Shown piece by piece: positions 33,004 through 42,417 of a stretch of 64,000 nt of DNA. Under the pieces are notes generated by a model. It ran no database searches, was not told the DNA's origin, and worked only from the letters and a program-made list of their open reading frames with translations. The position numbers and the translations under genes were made by a program. How positions within the stretch are numbered: the stretch's first letter is position 1; every line of letters begins with the position of its first letter. Where the stretch lies: positions 93,881 to 157,880 of the IMG/VR virus record IMGVR_UViG_3300033553_000338. One strand, written 5' to 3'. The DNA is from a virus.

Positions 33004-35239
33004 TCCTGTATTGAATTTTATCAACCGTACACAAACGGCACAACCTGTTGATCCCGGTAATACCCCACAAGGTCCCCAGGACAGCACACCATTACCAACC
33101 CTTCGGTTGCCTGGGATGAAGATAAATCCTATAGAAAGTCAGGATGCCGGAAGCCCCGTTATGGGTGTTCCCGGAAGCCCGTCAGGAGCTACACAGCTTC
33201 CCTCCATGGGGAGCAAGCCTACTGTTCAGGTACCCGTTCAGGAAACTCCTGCACCAGCTCCTGTTAAAGAGGAACCCGCTGTATTACCCGTAGTTGAGAA
33301 AAAAGCCCCGGAACCTGTTGTAGAAGCTAAGGCCATCCCTGCACTGGAAACATTGATGAACGCCCCTGAAAGCTTTAACAGTATTTCTGATTTCATGGAT
33401 ACCACGGAAACCGTGCCGGCAGAAGCCGTAGAACACCCTGAGGTTGAGGCTGTAGAAAAACCTGAGCCCGTGGAACCCCCGGTTGTTGAGGTTCCTGCAC
33501 CTGTTGAAGAAGTTAAAACAGCTGCCCCGAAATTACCCTTCTTAAAGCTTGGTAACTCGGGACCAATCCCCAAAGGGATTCCCGGGCTAAGTGTTGAACA
33601 AGAAGGGATCCCCGGACTGAATGTTTCGGATACTCCCAAAGCACCCGGACTGCTTGCCTCTATGAAAAATCCTTTTGGCCAAGGGCCAGTAGGAAAGTAC
33701 AAGATTGAGCTGACAGCCGATGCTACAGAGGAACAGAGGGCAATCGCGAACTCGGGCAAGGATATCGAAAGCATGTCCCAGGATGAACTTAGGGGGGTGT
33801 ACTTCATGATCAATGCTGGTCATGCTGCTCAGCACATCTATTCTGCCTCAACAATTAACCACATTGCAAAAACCGGCAGACACCCGAGTGAAGAGGACAA
33901 GGAGTTCAATAAAACGGAATGGACCTTTATTGGCAATGGTGTGCATAATGCTGTGGAAACTAAAGGTAAGAGCCTGAAGAAGCTGTTCCACTTTGGCAAC
34001 ATTGGAGAAGTTCCTGTAAAGCCTGAAACAAGTTTGTCCAAGGATCACCAGGACATGATGCGTGAAATGATTGTCAATGGACTGAGTTCCGTGGAAGCTT
34101 ACATCAAAGTGAAGGACAACCTGACTACCAAGTCAATTGAACTGGCATGGCTGGTGGAGAATTTCCAATTTCCTTGTATTACTGAACGGGCAGAGAAGGA
34201 GCACATTGTTACCTTATTGACTGAACGTTACGATGATGTAGTGGCCGGTAACTCAGTAGAACTGACTGAGGATGAACTGAACCTGACCAATGCTAAGCTT
34301 ACTAAAAAGCTTTTGACTGATGTTAAAAATGCAGAGAAAGAACTGAAGGCTGTAAAGGATTCTGAGGAATACAAAGCTGTCTTGAAAGTATCCAAGGCTG
34401 CAAGTACAGAGTACGACAAGTTCAAGGACGAGCTGCCGGCCTTCAAATCTTACCTGAACAAACAGGTGGAGTATGAAAAGCAGAAAGTGCTTATCCGTGA
34501 ACGTGCAGAAAAATCGGGTGGAGTTCTGATTGATGATATCCCATACGTTGCCAGTGGTAAGCGTTGTTATGAATCTATCGGGAAGATATACGGAGCTTTT
34601 GAGAATAGCTCGGAAGCTTTTAATGTATTTCACCCGGATGGTGTCTCCAGTAACACCTTCGAGATGTTCAGTGAGTACGTTGTATTGTTTGAGTATACTT
34701 TGTCCACCGGAAGGAAGGCATTGTTTAAGTCCATGATGGACCGGTACATTATTGACCATACCTCCAAGGTGGCTTGGGTACTTGACCTGAAGACCTACGG
34801 TAAGCCTGGAAATTTCCTACACGGAAACTATAAAGACCATGCTTACTGGAGATCCATGGCCGTGTACTACGAGGCTATCCGTGTGGACCTGGAACGCAGA
34901 GGACTGGAAGGATACATTATCCAATGCTCTCTGCTGCCCATCTCAATGGTAAGTCTGGAGGTAGGGTCCTACGGGGTACACCTGTTGAACCTGTCCAATG
35001 AGGAGATCAAGATGGGAACCAACGGAGGCTACATGAAATTCATGGGAAGCATCTTCAATGAGTACCGTCAGGTCTGTACCGCGATTAGTCCGGAGCAAAT
35101 GGAGTTATTCGTTAAGCTTGGGATGATCTCCAACAATTCTCCCGAATTCCGTGTACGTGGATGGAAGCAGGTTGTTGATGACTTCGAAGTTAAAATCAGT
35201 GGGGTAATGCCCAAAAACCAAGCAGTATGTTCTGCATAA
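32996..35239 (+). CDS. PD-(D/E)XK nuclease with long disordered N-terminus
   Basis: 747 residues. About 1-235 are Pro/Val/Glu-rich and presumably disordered (PVQETPAPAPVKEEP). The C-terminal half has MDRYIIDHTSKVAWVLDLKTY, a D-x(9-12)-[DE]-x-K nuclease motif as in RecB/Cas4-type and lambda-exonuclease-like enzymes, followed by AYWRSMAVYYEAI, the typical helix of Cas4/RecB nucleases. Central residues about 430-520 form a Lys/Glu coiled-coil. It probably resects DNA ends for the RecT-like annealing protein. Confidence 0.75.
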   Translation: MSNPVLNFINRTQTAQPVDPGNTPQGPQDSTPLPTLRLPGMKINPIESQDAGSPVMGVPGSPSGATQLPSMGSKPTVQVPVQETPAPAPVKEEPAVLPVVEKKAPEPVVEAKAIPALETLMNAPESFNSISDFMDTTETVPAEAVEHPEVEAVEKPEPVEPPVVEVPAPVEEVKTAAPKLPFLKLGNSGPIPKGIPGLSVEQEGIPGLNVSDTPKAPGLLASMKNPFGQGPVGKYKIELTADATEEQRAIANSGKDIESMSQDELRGVYFMINAGHAAQHIYSASTINHIAKTGRHPSEEDKEFNKTEWTFIGNGVHNAVETKGKSLKKLFHFGNIGEVPVKPETSLSKDHQDMMREMIVNGLSSVEAYIKVKDNLTTKSIELAWLVENFQFPCITERAEKEHIVTLLTERYDDVVAGNSVELTEDELNLTNAKLTKKLLTDVKNAEKELKAVKDSEEYKAVLKVSKAASTEYDKFKDELPAFKSYLNKQVEYEKQKVLIRERAEKSGGVLIDDIPYVASGKRCYESIGKIYGAFENSSEAFNVFHPDGVSSNTFEMFSEYVVLFEYTLSTGRKALFKSMMDRYIIDHTSKVAWVLDLKTYGKPGNFLHGNYKDHAYWRSMAVYYEAIRVDLERRGLEGYIIQCSLLPISMVSLEVGSYGVHLLNLSNEEIKMGTNGGYMKFMGSIFNEYRQVCTAISPEQMELFVKLGMISNNSPEFRVRGWKQVVDDFEVKISGVMPKNQAVCSA

Positions 35240-35250
35240 ATTTGAATTTT

Positions 35251-35574
35251 ATGAGTATGACTTACACCGCTGTTATCAGCATCCTCTTATTGGCGTTTAC
35301 GCAAAATGTCGCATTCTCCATTGTATCCCGAAGCCGTAACCGGGACAGTATCAAATACCATCTCTTTGCGGCTACCGGATCCAACGTCATCTGGTTCCTT
35401 ACATTCCGTCAACTGATCCTGGCAGACATGTCCTATATGCTACTGATTCCCTATACCCTTGGCACGGTAGCGGGAAGCGTACTGGGCGTGAAAATCTCCA
35501 TGGTCATCGAGCGATGGATTGGTGCCACAAGTGACGGTCACCTGAAACCAAAGAGTGATGGAGCGAATTCCTGA
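35251..35574 (+). CDS. Small integral membrane protein
   Basis: 107 residues from ATG 35251 (another ATG at 35227 lies inside the nuclease gene). Three hydrophobic segments: residues ~4-22, ~38-58 and ~63-85, with conserved-looking NVIWFLTFRQLI, ADMSY and PYTLGTVAGSVLG. Similar small membrane proteins occur in many large phages. A holin or envelope role is possible, not shown. Overlaps the next gene by 17 bases. Confidence 0.6.
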   Translation: MSMTYTAVISILLLAFTQNVAFSIVSRSRNRDSIKYHLFAATGSNVIWFLTFRQLILADMSYMLLIPYTLGTVAGSVLGVKISMVIERWIGATSDGHLKPKSDGANS

Positions 35575-35821
35575 AAATATTGCAAAAAAGTACGAGGGCA
35601 TAACAAACCCTCGTACTAATCGGAGAGCTATATTTAAGCACTACCGGGGAATAGATGATAGCCGGCTGGCCCCGATCTCAGGAAAGTTTAACGTGACTGA
35701 ACGGGCCATCCGTCATCTTTGGAAATTCGAAAGGGAGAGTGGGGATTACCTTCTTGGTCTTGAACTGACTTTATTTTTGGATATGCGGATATCGGAAATT
35801 GTAAATTCTACAAGCTTTTAA
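35558..35821 (+). CDS. Small basic protein
   Basis: 87 residues from ATG 35558. Basic, with possible helix-turn-helix content (SGKFNVTERAIRHLWKFERES). A DNA-binding function is conceivable. A promoter-like motif starts right after the stop. Confidence 0.5.
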   Translation: MERIPENIAKKYEGITNPRTNRRAIFKHYRGIDDSRLAPISGKFNVTERAIRHLWKFERESGDYLLGLELTLFLDMRISEIVNSTSF

Positions 35822-35822
35822 T

Positions 35823-35839
35823 TTCGTATATCAAACTTT
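35823..35839 (+). promoter_or_regulatory. TTCGTATATC motif (copy 4 of 8), putative phage promoter
   Basis: TTCGTATATC-AAA-CTTTAAT, in the 35-bp gap before the next gene. Confidence 0.6.
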
Positions 35840-35856
35840 AATCCATATATTTATTC

Positions 35857-36282
35857 TTGAAAAAAGATATCGAAAACACATCGGAATTTAGGGAAATCTA
35901 TAAGCATGCAGGGGAGCTGGTAAAGCTCAGTACCGCAATAGAATATGTATTTTTAAGCGGGTGCCCTGTAGGTGTTAAGGGAGTTGCATGTATCCTGGAA
36001 GAAGATTATACCAGGTTATCAGGAAAAGTACTTGATCATTCTTTAGAGTCCGGTTTTATGGAAGGAGAGATTTTAATCTCCATGGACAATATGGTGGAGC
36101 TTTTCCGTAAAGTATATCCCTACTTTAATTCCTTCGAGACCCTTGCATTTAAAGGGTATATAGGTTTCCGGGATTTGGAGATTAATAAAAAGCTGGGATA
36201 CAAAATTCCAGAAAAATTCTTAAAAAGAAAAAATGAAATTTCTCGTTTTTATGGGGGTAATAGGTTCTGGAAAGGACTTTAA
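35857..36282 (+). CDS. Hypothetical protein
   Basis: 141 residues from a TTG at 35857, 18 bases after the promoter-like motif; no ATG exists near the 5' end. Lys/Glu-rich at both ends, with a GCPVGVKGVACIL segment. No family recognised. Overlaps the kinase gene by 50 bases, so its last residues are uncertain. Confidence 0.5.
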   Translation: MKKDIENTSEFREIYKHAGELVKLSTAIEYVFLSGCPVGVKGVACILEEDYTRLSGKVLDHSLESGFMEGEILISMDNMVELFRKVYPYFNSFETLAFKGYIGFRDLEINKKLGYKIPEKFLKRKNEISRFYGGNRFWKGL

Positions 36283-36826
36283 TATCCAAAACGTTCGCGC
36301 AACAGAAAAATCAAGTGAGTCCTTAGCGTTTGCAGACCCTATGAGGGAAGCCTTGTGGAAAGAGTTGGGGTACACCCCTAAAAACCATGAAGCGTATGAG
36401 GCCTTTAAGGTCTCCTTGACCAAGTGCCCAATCACCGGTGACGACATCCCAGGCAGGAAGGTAATGGAGAATTACTCCAACTTCCGCAAGAGAGGAAACC
36501 CGTATGTTTGGCTGGACATGTCACTGGAAAGGATGAGGGATATTCATAGCTGTCACGACACCAAGTTTCTTTTGGTTACAGATTGTAGATTTGAGTATGA
36601 GGTAGGCTCCTTACTGGCATTAGCCGAAGAGCTGAACTCGGAAATTGAATTTACATTCTGTAACTACAAGTCTGACAAATACAATGCAACCGCACCTTTA
36701 GCCAGTGAGCGACTGGCCCAACAATTTGTAGCCTGTGGGTTTCAACACCTGGACAAAGGTTTTGATGTGTACATAAAAAAAGTATTCTCAAAGGACATCA
36801 TCGCTAGATTCAAACAAATTATTTAA
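36233..36826 (+). CDS. Deoxynucleoside monophosphate kinase-like protein
   Basis: 197 residues. P-loop VIGSGKD (residues 9-15) right after the first strand, as in T4 gene 1-type dNMP kinases, with FADPMREALWKELG as the substrate-side segment and VTDCRFEYEV as a Walker B-like strand. It would phosphorylate dNMPs for phage DNA synthesis. It precedes ribonucleotide reductase by 18 bases, forming a nucleotide-supply pair. Confidence 0.78.
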   Translation: MKFLVFMGVIGSGKDFNIQNVRATEKSSESLAFADPMREALWKELGYTPKNHEAYEAFKVSLTKCPITGDDIPGRKVMENYSNFRKRGNPYVWLDMSLERMRDIHSCHDTKFLLVTDCRFEYEVGSLLALAEELNSEIEFTFCNYKSDKYNATAPLASERLAQQFVACGFQHLDKGFDVYIKKVFSKDIIARFKQII

Positions 36827-36844
36827 TATAAAATCGACATACGT

Positions 36845-39800
36845 ATGAGTACAGAAAGTCTACAAGACTACATCTTTGTAGCTAAATACGCACGTACAGT
36901 CAATGGCAAAAAGGAAACTTGGAACCAGGCTGTATCGCGGGTTATGGGCATGCATGAGGAATTTTTAACAATTCGTCATGGGGTAAATATGGAGGACTTG
37001 GATCCTTACTTTGAGGCAATTCGTAAGGCTTACCATAAGCAGGAAATGCTGGGGGCTCAAAGGGCTCTACAGTGGGGAGGTAGCCAGTTACTTAAACATC
37101 ATTTCAGGATGTACAACTGTTTTCGAAGGGATACAAAATTTGTAACTAATGAGGGTGTAAAGTCGTTTGAAGACTTTGAGGATGGCGACAATCTAAAAGT
37201 TCTTACACATGCTAAAAATTGGAAAAATGCTATTGTTAGGAACTATGGAACTGCAGCTGTTAATGAAATTACAGTTAAACGTGGGGCAAGTAAAAGTACA
37301 ATCTACTCTACGGGCAACCATCGTTGGATAAAAAATGATGGTGTTATTACAGAAGACTTACAAATCAATGACAAACTTTTAAGAACCCCTCGTTATTTCC
37401 AAGAATTTAATTATGATACAGCTACCCCTTTTGAGAAATTATACTGGTGCTATGGCATGGTCTATGGGGATGGTACAAGAATACAGGATAAAGGAGGTAA
37501 TTTAAAGTACTCACTGATTAGATTGTGTGGGGAGGATAAGCAATTTTCAGATCGATTTGAATCATGTGGATTTAAAACATCCACAAATTTATCGTTGAAG
37601 GGGGACTGCATTGCCTATACTGGATCTTACCTAAAAACATCTCCAGACCCTTCAGTTGATTCACCAGAACTAATACGGGCATTTGTTTCGGGGTATCTTC
37701 AGGCTGATGCGTATAAAAATAGCAACCCTAACACTGGGAGCAGATTTATAGACATCCAGAGTTCCGAAATAGATCATATCGAATTTATCAGAAAATGCTT
37801 CCCTATAGCAGGTGTTTACATTGTATCTGAAAAAAACATAACCGGGGAAAAAACTAACTTAGGAACTCGACCTTATACCATTAAATTCAGATTAACCCAA
37901 GGTCAGGGATCCATGGCCCCAACCTTCAAAGTAGCATCTATAAAAAGGGAGGTAGAAATTTGTGATGTGTGGTGTCTTGAAGTTGAAGACGATCAATCCT
38001 TTATGCTTCCTAACGGACTTGCTACAGGTAATTGCGCTTCATCTTATGCTAACCGGGTGGACTTTTTCCATGAGTTGATGTATGTCCTGCTCTGCGGAGC
38101 CGGTGTAGGTTATTCGGTACAAAAACATCACGTAGGTGAGTTACCAGTTGTACAAGGACCCCTCAAAGAGAAGGTTCCATTTGTTATTGGTGATTCCATC
38201 GAAGGGTGGGGGGACTCAGTGAAAGCCTTGATGTATGCATTCTTTTACAACCAGCCTCTACCTCAGTTTGATGGAACCCAGGTACGGCCTAAAGGGGCTA
38301 TGATCAGCGGTGGGTTTAAAGCACCTGGTCCTGACCCTTTGCTGGAAGCTCTCAAACTGGTTAAGGTTATCCTGAACAATGCCATTGGCCGGAAGCTTCG
38401 ACCACTGGAGGTTCACGAGATTGCTTGTATCTTTGCGGATGCTGTTATTTCCGGAGGTGTTAGACGGTCTGCCTTACTTTCCCTGTTCTCTATTGATGAC
38501 GAGGAAATGATGAGCTGTAAAACGGGTGATTGGTGGACCAAGAAAGAGTACCTGGCCCGGGCAAACAACTCAGCGGCAGTATTTGAAGATACCCCTTATG
38601 AAAGTTATAAGCGGGTTTTTGAAAATGCCAAAGCGTTTGGGGAGCCTGGAATCGTTTTCCTGAAGCACCGGGATCAAATCTTAAACCCTTGTGCTGAAAT
38701 CTCCATGTTCCCTGTGTGGGTCAATGAGGACGGAAGCCGTGAGTACGGATTTGCTGTCTGTAATTTGACAGAAATCAACGGTGCTAAGATCAAGTCCCTG
38801 AATGATTTTAAAAGAGCCGCTTTTGCAGCTTCTGCAATGGGAACAATCCAAGCATCATACACAGACTTCCCGTATCTAGGAAGGGTAACTGAGAAGATTA
38901 TAAGACGAGATGCATTGATTGGAGTAGGAATCACCGGCATGAGTGAGAATCCTTACATCCTGTTTGACCCTGAGAATCAACGTGCTGCTGCCAAGGTGGT
39001 TGTGCAGACAAATAAAGAGGTTGCGGATATTATTGGGATCAACTACGCGGCCCGGACAACTACAATCAAACCTTCCGGAACTTCCAGCTCATTGCTGGGG
39101 ACTTCTCCGGGGATTCATCCTTTTGACTCCATGAAATATGTACGGCACGTACAGGCAAATAAGGACGAGCAAGCATGGCAAGTCCTAAAGGAGTTTAACC
39201 CTAAGGTAGTGGAAGCTAGTTTATCAAACAACCGGGATGTGGTTATCTCATTCCCTGTCGAGAAGGAGTCCGGAGTACTTACAAAGAACAATCTCTCTGC
39301 GCTGGAATTCATGGAACTTGTGAAGCTAACTCAGAATAACTGGATTGCAGAAGGTACAAATTGGGATCACTCATCTTACAAGATCAGCCCTCAGATGACT
39401 CATAATGTGAGTAATACAATCTCCGTGAAAGATCATGAATGGGAAAATGTCCAGGAGTACCTGTGGAAAAACAAGGCTCACTTCTGTGGGGTTTCATTCC
39501 TGTCAGATTCGGGTAGCCTGGATTATGTGCAAGCTCCGTTTTCAGAAGTGATCGATGAGAAAGCACTTGCTGAGAAGTATGGTGCCGCTGCAATCCTGGC
39601 TGGTGGGCTGAATGTTGATGGGATCCATGCCTTTGGGGATCTGTGGAGAGCAATCAGCTGTGCCCAAGGCATCGGGGAATCACTTGTATTTGAAAAGGGG
39701 ATGGTACTTGATGTCATTGAAAAGAACATGACTGACTTTACTAGGATCGATGAGAGACTTGGGATTACTTTTAACTTCCAGGTGGAGGGTGCTAAGATCA

Positions 39801-40078
39801 CCGATGTCTCGGAAATTGCCAATACGATCATCAATAAGCTCCAGGTAAAACGTGACTGGATGAGGCGTTTCAAAGCGTTTGCACACAAGTACCTTGGTGG
39901 GGATCTGGTTAAAACCGGCTATTGTCTAAAGCAAGTCTCCTTGTTGCATAAATGGTACCAGGTGAAGGACCAAGTTCCTGTAAACTGGAATGATGTACAG
40001 TGGGAAGATGCCTTTAAAGACGCAGGATCTGATGTAGCCGCAAATTGTGCGGGGAATGCCTGTGTTATAAACATTTAA
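36845..40078 (+). CDS. Adenosylcobalamin-dependent (class II) ribonucleotide reductase with intein
   Basis: 1077 residues including a 305-residue intein (92-396). Exteins match monomeric class II ribonucleoside-triphosphate reductase: RMYN|CASSYANRVDFFHELMYVLL, GVGYSVQKHH, NPCAEI with active-site Cys at about 616, and a C-terminal CAGNAC redox pair. It makes dNTPs from NTPs using vitamin B12, without oxygen dependence. The intein sits just before the first conserved redox Cys, so the enzyme is inactive until spliced. A terminator follows. Whether the host supplies B12 cannot be seen. Confidence 0.88.
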   Translation: MSTESLQDYIFVAKYARTVNGKKETWNQAVSRVMGMHEEFLTIRHGVNMEDLDPYFEAIRKAYHKQEMLGAQRALQWGGSQLLKHHFRMYNCFRRDTKFVTNEGVKSFEDFEDGDNLKVLTHAKNWKNAIVRNYGTAAVNEITVKRGASKSTIYSTGNHRWIKNDGVITEDLQINDKLLRTPRYFQEFNYDTATPFEKLYWCYGMVYGDGTRIQDKGGNLKYSLIRLCGEDKQFSDRFESCGFKTSTNLSLKGDCIAYTGSYLKTSPDPSVDSPELIRAFVSGYLQADAYKNSNPNTGSRFIDIQSSEIDHIEFIRKCFPIAGVYIVSEKNITGEKTNLGTRPYTIKFRLTQGQGSMAPTFKVASIKREVEICDVWCLEVEDDQSFMLPNGLATGNCASSYANRVDFFHELMYVLLCGAGVGYSVQKHHVGELPVVQGPLKEKVPFVIGDSIEGWGDSVKALMYAFFYNQPLPQFDGTQVRPKGAMISGGFKAPGPDPLLEALKLVKVILNNAIGRKLRPLEVHEIACIFADAVISGGVRRSALLSLFSIDDEEMMSCKTGDWWTKKEYLARANNSAAVFEDTPYESYKRVFENAKAFGEPGIVFLKHRDQILNPCAEISMFPVWVNEDGSREYGFAVCNLTEINGAKIKSLNDFKRAAFAASAMGTIQASYTDFPYLGRVTEKIIRRDALIGVGITGMSENPYILFDPENQRAAAKVVVQTNKEVADIIGINYAARTTTIKPSGTSSSLLGTSPGIHPFDSMKYVRHVQANKDEQAWQVLKEFNPKVVEASLSNNRDVVISFPVEKESGVLTKNNLSALEFMELVKLTQNNWIAEGTNWDHSSYKISPQMTHNVSNTISVKDHEWENVQEYLWKNKAHFCGVSFLSDSGSLDYVQAPFSEVIDEKALAEKYGAAAILAGGLNVDGIHAFGDLWRAISCAQGIGESLVFEKGMVLDVIEKNMTDFTRIDERLGITFNFQVEGAKITDVSEIANTIINKLQVKRDWMRRFKAFAHKYLGGDLVKTGYCLKQVSLLHKWYQVKDQVPVNWNDVQWEDAFKDAGSDVAANCAGNACVINI
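37118..38032 (+). other. Intein with LAGLIDADG-type homing endonuclease domain
   Basis: Starts with Cys1 (CFRRDTKFVTNEGV, block A), has STGNHRW (block B, TxxH) and ends DVWCLEVEDDQSFMLPNG (block F) then LATGN before the +1 Cys. Two LAGLIDADG-like helices are visible: WCYGMVYGDGTR and AFVSGYLQADAYK, suggesting a homing endonuclease, though the second lacks the usual 'DG'. The penultimate residue is Gly instead of His, a known but uncommon variation. The intein is more AT-rich than its exteins. Confidence 0.85.
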
Positions 40079-40081
40079 TTG

Positions 40082-40106
40082 ATGGCCCGGGCAACCGGGC
40101 CATTTT
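40082..40106 (+). terminator. Terminator after ribonucleotide reductase
   Basis: ATGGCCCGG / CCGGGCCAT, 9-bp stem with GCAA tetraloop, followed by TTT. It lies 3 bases after the stop. Confidence 0.8.
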
Positions 40107-40133
40107 ATCTATCACATTTTAAAACTTCATCAC

Positions 40134-40616
40134 ATGGAAGAAAAAACAACCCCAGTACTGGGTGAGCTACTGGGTGAGCACAAAGAGCCCATACTCGGGG
40201 GTAAATTCTTTATTAGTAAAGTGTCCGGGGAAGGTACCGCGAGGTTTGCTTTACTTCATTTTACTTCACTGGAACAGAAGACTATCAACCAGATAACGGA
40301 CCTTAGGAAACAAGCTACCTGGATTGAGAACTTTGGAATAGCTGTACCTAACTTGGGCACGATCTCATTTTACTCCTGTGAGATGGATGGAGAAATGCTC
40401 GGGGACTCTCCTTTTAAAGAGCTGACTCCCGGAAGATACCAGGCACTGTCCCATAGATTTGGACCTTACGAAATTGAGAGTGAGCTTTTTGAAGTCTCAA
40501 CATCAACGTTCAAATCCTCAGAATGTCTCTATATGTCAGCCTATGAGAAACATACGACTGTTCAAAATGAGATTGATCACTTCACAACAAAAGACCTGTT
40601 AAATGGAAGAGGATAG
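40134..40616 (+). CDS. Hypothetical protein
   Basis: 160 residues, ATG after an A/T-rich leader (TTCATCAC). Predicted soluble, with a beta-rich middle (IAVPNLGTISFYSCEMDGEML). No known family. First gene of a long run of small unknown genes (to about 46500). Confidence 0.55.
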   Translation: MEEKTTPVLGELLGEHKEPILGGKFFISKVSGEGTARFALLHFTSLEQKTINQITDLRKQATWIENFGIAVPNLGTISFYSCEMDGEMLGDSPFKELTPGRYQALSHRFGPYEIESELFEVSTSTFKSSECLYMSAYEKHTTVQNEIDHFTTKDLLNGRG

Positions 40617-40740
40617 TGAAGAGCCCAAAGCAAAGAAAAAGTACACCATTCACACGGATTTGGTCCTTGGCACTTGTGAGGAAGAGTATATGCTTGGGCT
40701 GATAGCGGAGTTGGATCGGATAGGATGTACTATAATTTAA
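40603..40740 (+). CDS. Very small acidic protein
   Basis: 45 residues starting MEEDSEEPKAKKKYTI. Overlaps the upstream gene by 14 bases and ends 4 bases before the next. Supported by position and by the lack of any other gene in the interval; function unknown. Confidence 0.4.
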   Translation: MEEDSEEPKAKKKYTIHTDLVLGTCEEEYMLGLIAELDRIGCTII

Positions 40741-40744
40741 AGAA

Positions 40745-41161
40745 ATGAAACTTTCCGAATACATTAACCAAGAAAACCCCATCCGGATGCCCCAGGTATT
40801 TCTGGAAAAAGGGGAGTACAGAATACATGATTCCATTAAGGTTGCTGGTCATGTGTTGACAACTATTGAAATCCCTGTCTTGTGGGAGAGGTTTAAAACA
40901 GATCCGGTTTACATTCATAAAGATGATGAACCGAGATTGTACACACGAGATGAGCACAGCAACCCGATCTCCAGAAGCTGCTTCTACATAAAAGACTTAC
41001 CTGCCATAGATTCCCCATTAGAGTTTGGGGAATGGCACAGCAAGTTTGCTGATGAAATAGCTATTGAACTTGCGGAAAGCGGGGCAGATAGGGAGCTTGA
41101 TTTTGACCCCGAGAGGGAGTATGAGAAAAGGTACGAGATGTACTTAAATGCACGTAAATAA
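40745..41161 (+). CDS. Hypothetical acidic protein
   Basis: 138 residues (ATG preceded by TTTAAAGAA). Mixed charge, C-terminal Glu/Arg-rich helix (DPEREYEKRYEMYLNARK). No domain recognised. Confidence 0.55.
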   Translation: MKLSEYINQENPIRMPQVFLEKGEYRIHDSIKVAGHVLTTIEIPVLWERFKTDPVYIHKDDEPRLYTRDEHSNPISRSCFYIKDLPAIDSPLEFGEWHSKFADEIAIELAESGADRELDFDPEREYEKRYEMYLNARK

Positions 41162-41166
41162 ATCTA

Positions 41167-41433
41167 ATGGGGAAAGAATGTTTTACATGCTCCTACAAGT
41201 GTAGTGAGGAGCTTGCAAAAGAGCAACGTGCTGAGATGTATGCTGAAGCCAAAGCTAAGGGTGTTAGGTTATTTCGTGCCCCTGAGCTGGTATTTCATTG
41301 TAGCATAACCGGGAAAAAGATCAGTCAAATCGATCCGGCCTGTAGTGATTACTCTGGGGATTCATTCATGGAGAACATTCGAAAAGACATCTCCAAATCA
41401 GCAAGGAAACTACGCGAAGAATTAAATTTCTAA
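41167..41433 (+). CDS. Small Cys-containing protein
   Basis: 88 residues. N-terminal CFTCSYKC and a later FHCSITGKKISQIDPAC give four or five cysteines in a pattern suitable for a zinc or iron-sulfur site. The C-terminal half is a charged helix. Function unknown. Confidence 0.55.
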   Translation: MGKECFTCSYKCSEELAKEQRAEMYAEAKAKGVRLFRAPELVFHCSITGKKISQIDPACSDYSGDSFMENIRKDISKSARKLREELNF

Positions 41434-41444
41434 ATCTTAACAAC

Positions 41445-42092
41445 ATGAGAAAACTTACATCGGAGAAAAAGTTCTCCAGTATTGCCATGACACAAATGTT
41501 TCACGAGCTATGTAGAGACTTACGGAAATTTAAAACCAAAAGAGGACATAGCATAGATAATCTGGACATTTCACTTATGTTACTTAAACAAGTCGTTGAT
41601 AAATCAATGAACGATAAGGTCTTACGTAGCAAATTCTGTACATGGATGTTACAAGGTAAAACCCTGTTATTGCTGGACATCCTTACAAGCACTTCATACA
41701 ACAATAGAAACCTGGGCGACTTCAATGCATTTTCATTTATGGATGCGGCAAACGCTGCACGTAAAAGCACAGTTCCAATCAACGTCCCTATGGATGCCCT
41801 TTTACTGGAACGAAAGGAAGATTCGACCAGTCCGGAACCATCCCTAGTAATATTTGATGAGATTATTGCTGGTCAATTTACGTCTGAATTATTTGTACCT
41901 GTATTTACTGGGGCAAGCAACGGGGTAAGGCTTTTATTACTCTCTAACTTAATAGAAAATTATTACTTTCCCGCTAAAAATGGCAGGTTTAAGTCAAATA
42001 TTCTAAGTTACCTTAAAGGTAAAGATTTGCTATTATACCACTATGTAGGATCCTACGAATCCGATGAATTAGACATTGATCCAATAGGGTAA
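41445..42092 (+). CDS. Hypothetical protein
   Basis: 215 residues. Basic N-terminal half, apolar strands near the end (GVRLLLLSNLIENYYF). No signal peptide or known motif. Slightly more AT-rich than neighbours. Confidence 0.5.
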   Translation: MRKLTSEKKFSSIAMTQMFHELCRDLRKFKTKRGHSIDNLDISLMLLKQVVDKSMNDKVLRSKFCTWMLQGKTLLLLDILTSTSYNNRNLGDFNAFSFMDAANAARKSTVPINVPMDALLLERKEDSTSPEPSLVIFDEIIAGQFTSELFVPVFTGASNGVRLLLLSNLIENYYFPAKNGRFKSNILSYLKGKDLLLYHYVGSYESDELDIDPIG

Positions 42093-42095
42093 ACG

Positions 42096-42413
42096 ATGAG
42101 TAAAAAACCAAATAACTGGGATAAAGGTTTTGTCCAAGGATACGTATGTGCCTGTGCTACGTCTTATACAGAGCATGGTGAGGATACCATCGTTGAGGAC
42201 TGCCTACGTGGGATATACAAGTCCGTGGATGATCTGAAGAAGCATGAAGTAGAGGAATCTGATATCGAAACACTCATGCCGGTAATTGAAGAAATTGAAC
42301 GCAAACGCGAATTAGTGAATGCTGAATGTGCCCATGTGTATGCATACAAGATACTGTATGACCACACTGCGGCAGATGTATGTACAGAGTGTGGAAATAT
42401 TAAAAAACAATAA
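42096..42413 (+). CDS. Small protein with C-terminal CxxC
   Basis: 105 residues, helical and acidic, ending CAHVYAYKILYDHTAADVCTECG; Cys/His spacing suits a single zinc site. Starts 3 bases after the preceding stop and ends 4 bases before the next start. Confidence 0.5.
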   Translation: MSKKPNNWDKGFVQGYVCACATSYTEHGEDTIVEDCLRGIYKSVDDLKKHEVEESDIETLMPVIEEIERKRELVNAECAHVYAYKILYDHTAADVCTECGNIKKQ

Positions 42414-42417
42414 ACGT

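Noticed and set aside
33238-33813. 191-residue minus-strand frame
   Set aside because: Antisense of the Pro/Glu-rich disordered region of the nuclease; Ser/Gly/Thr-rich product with no independent support.
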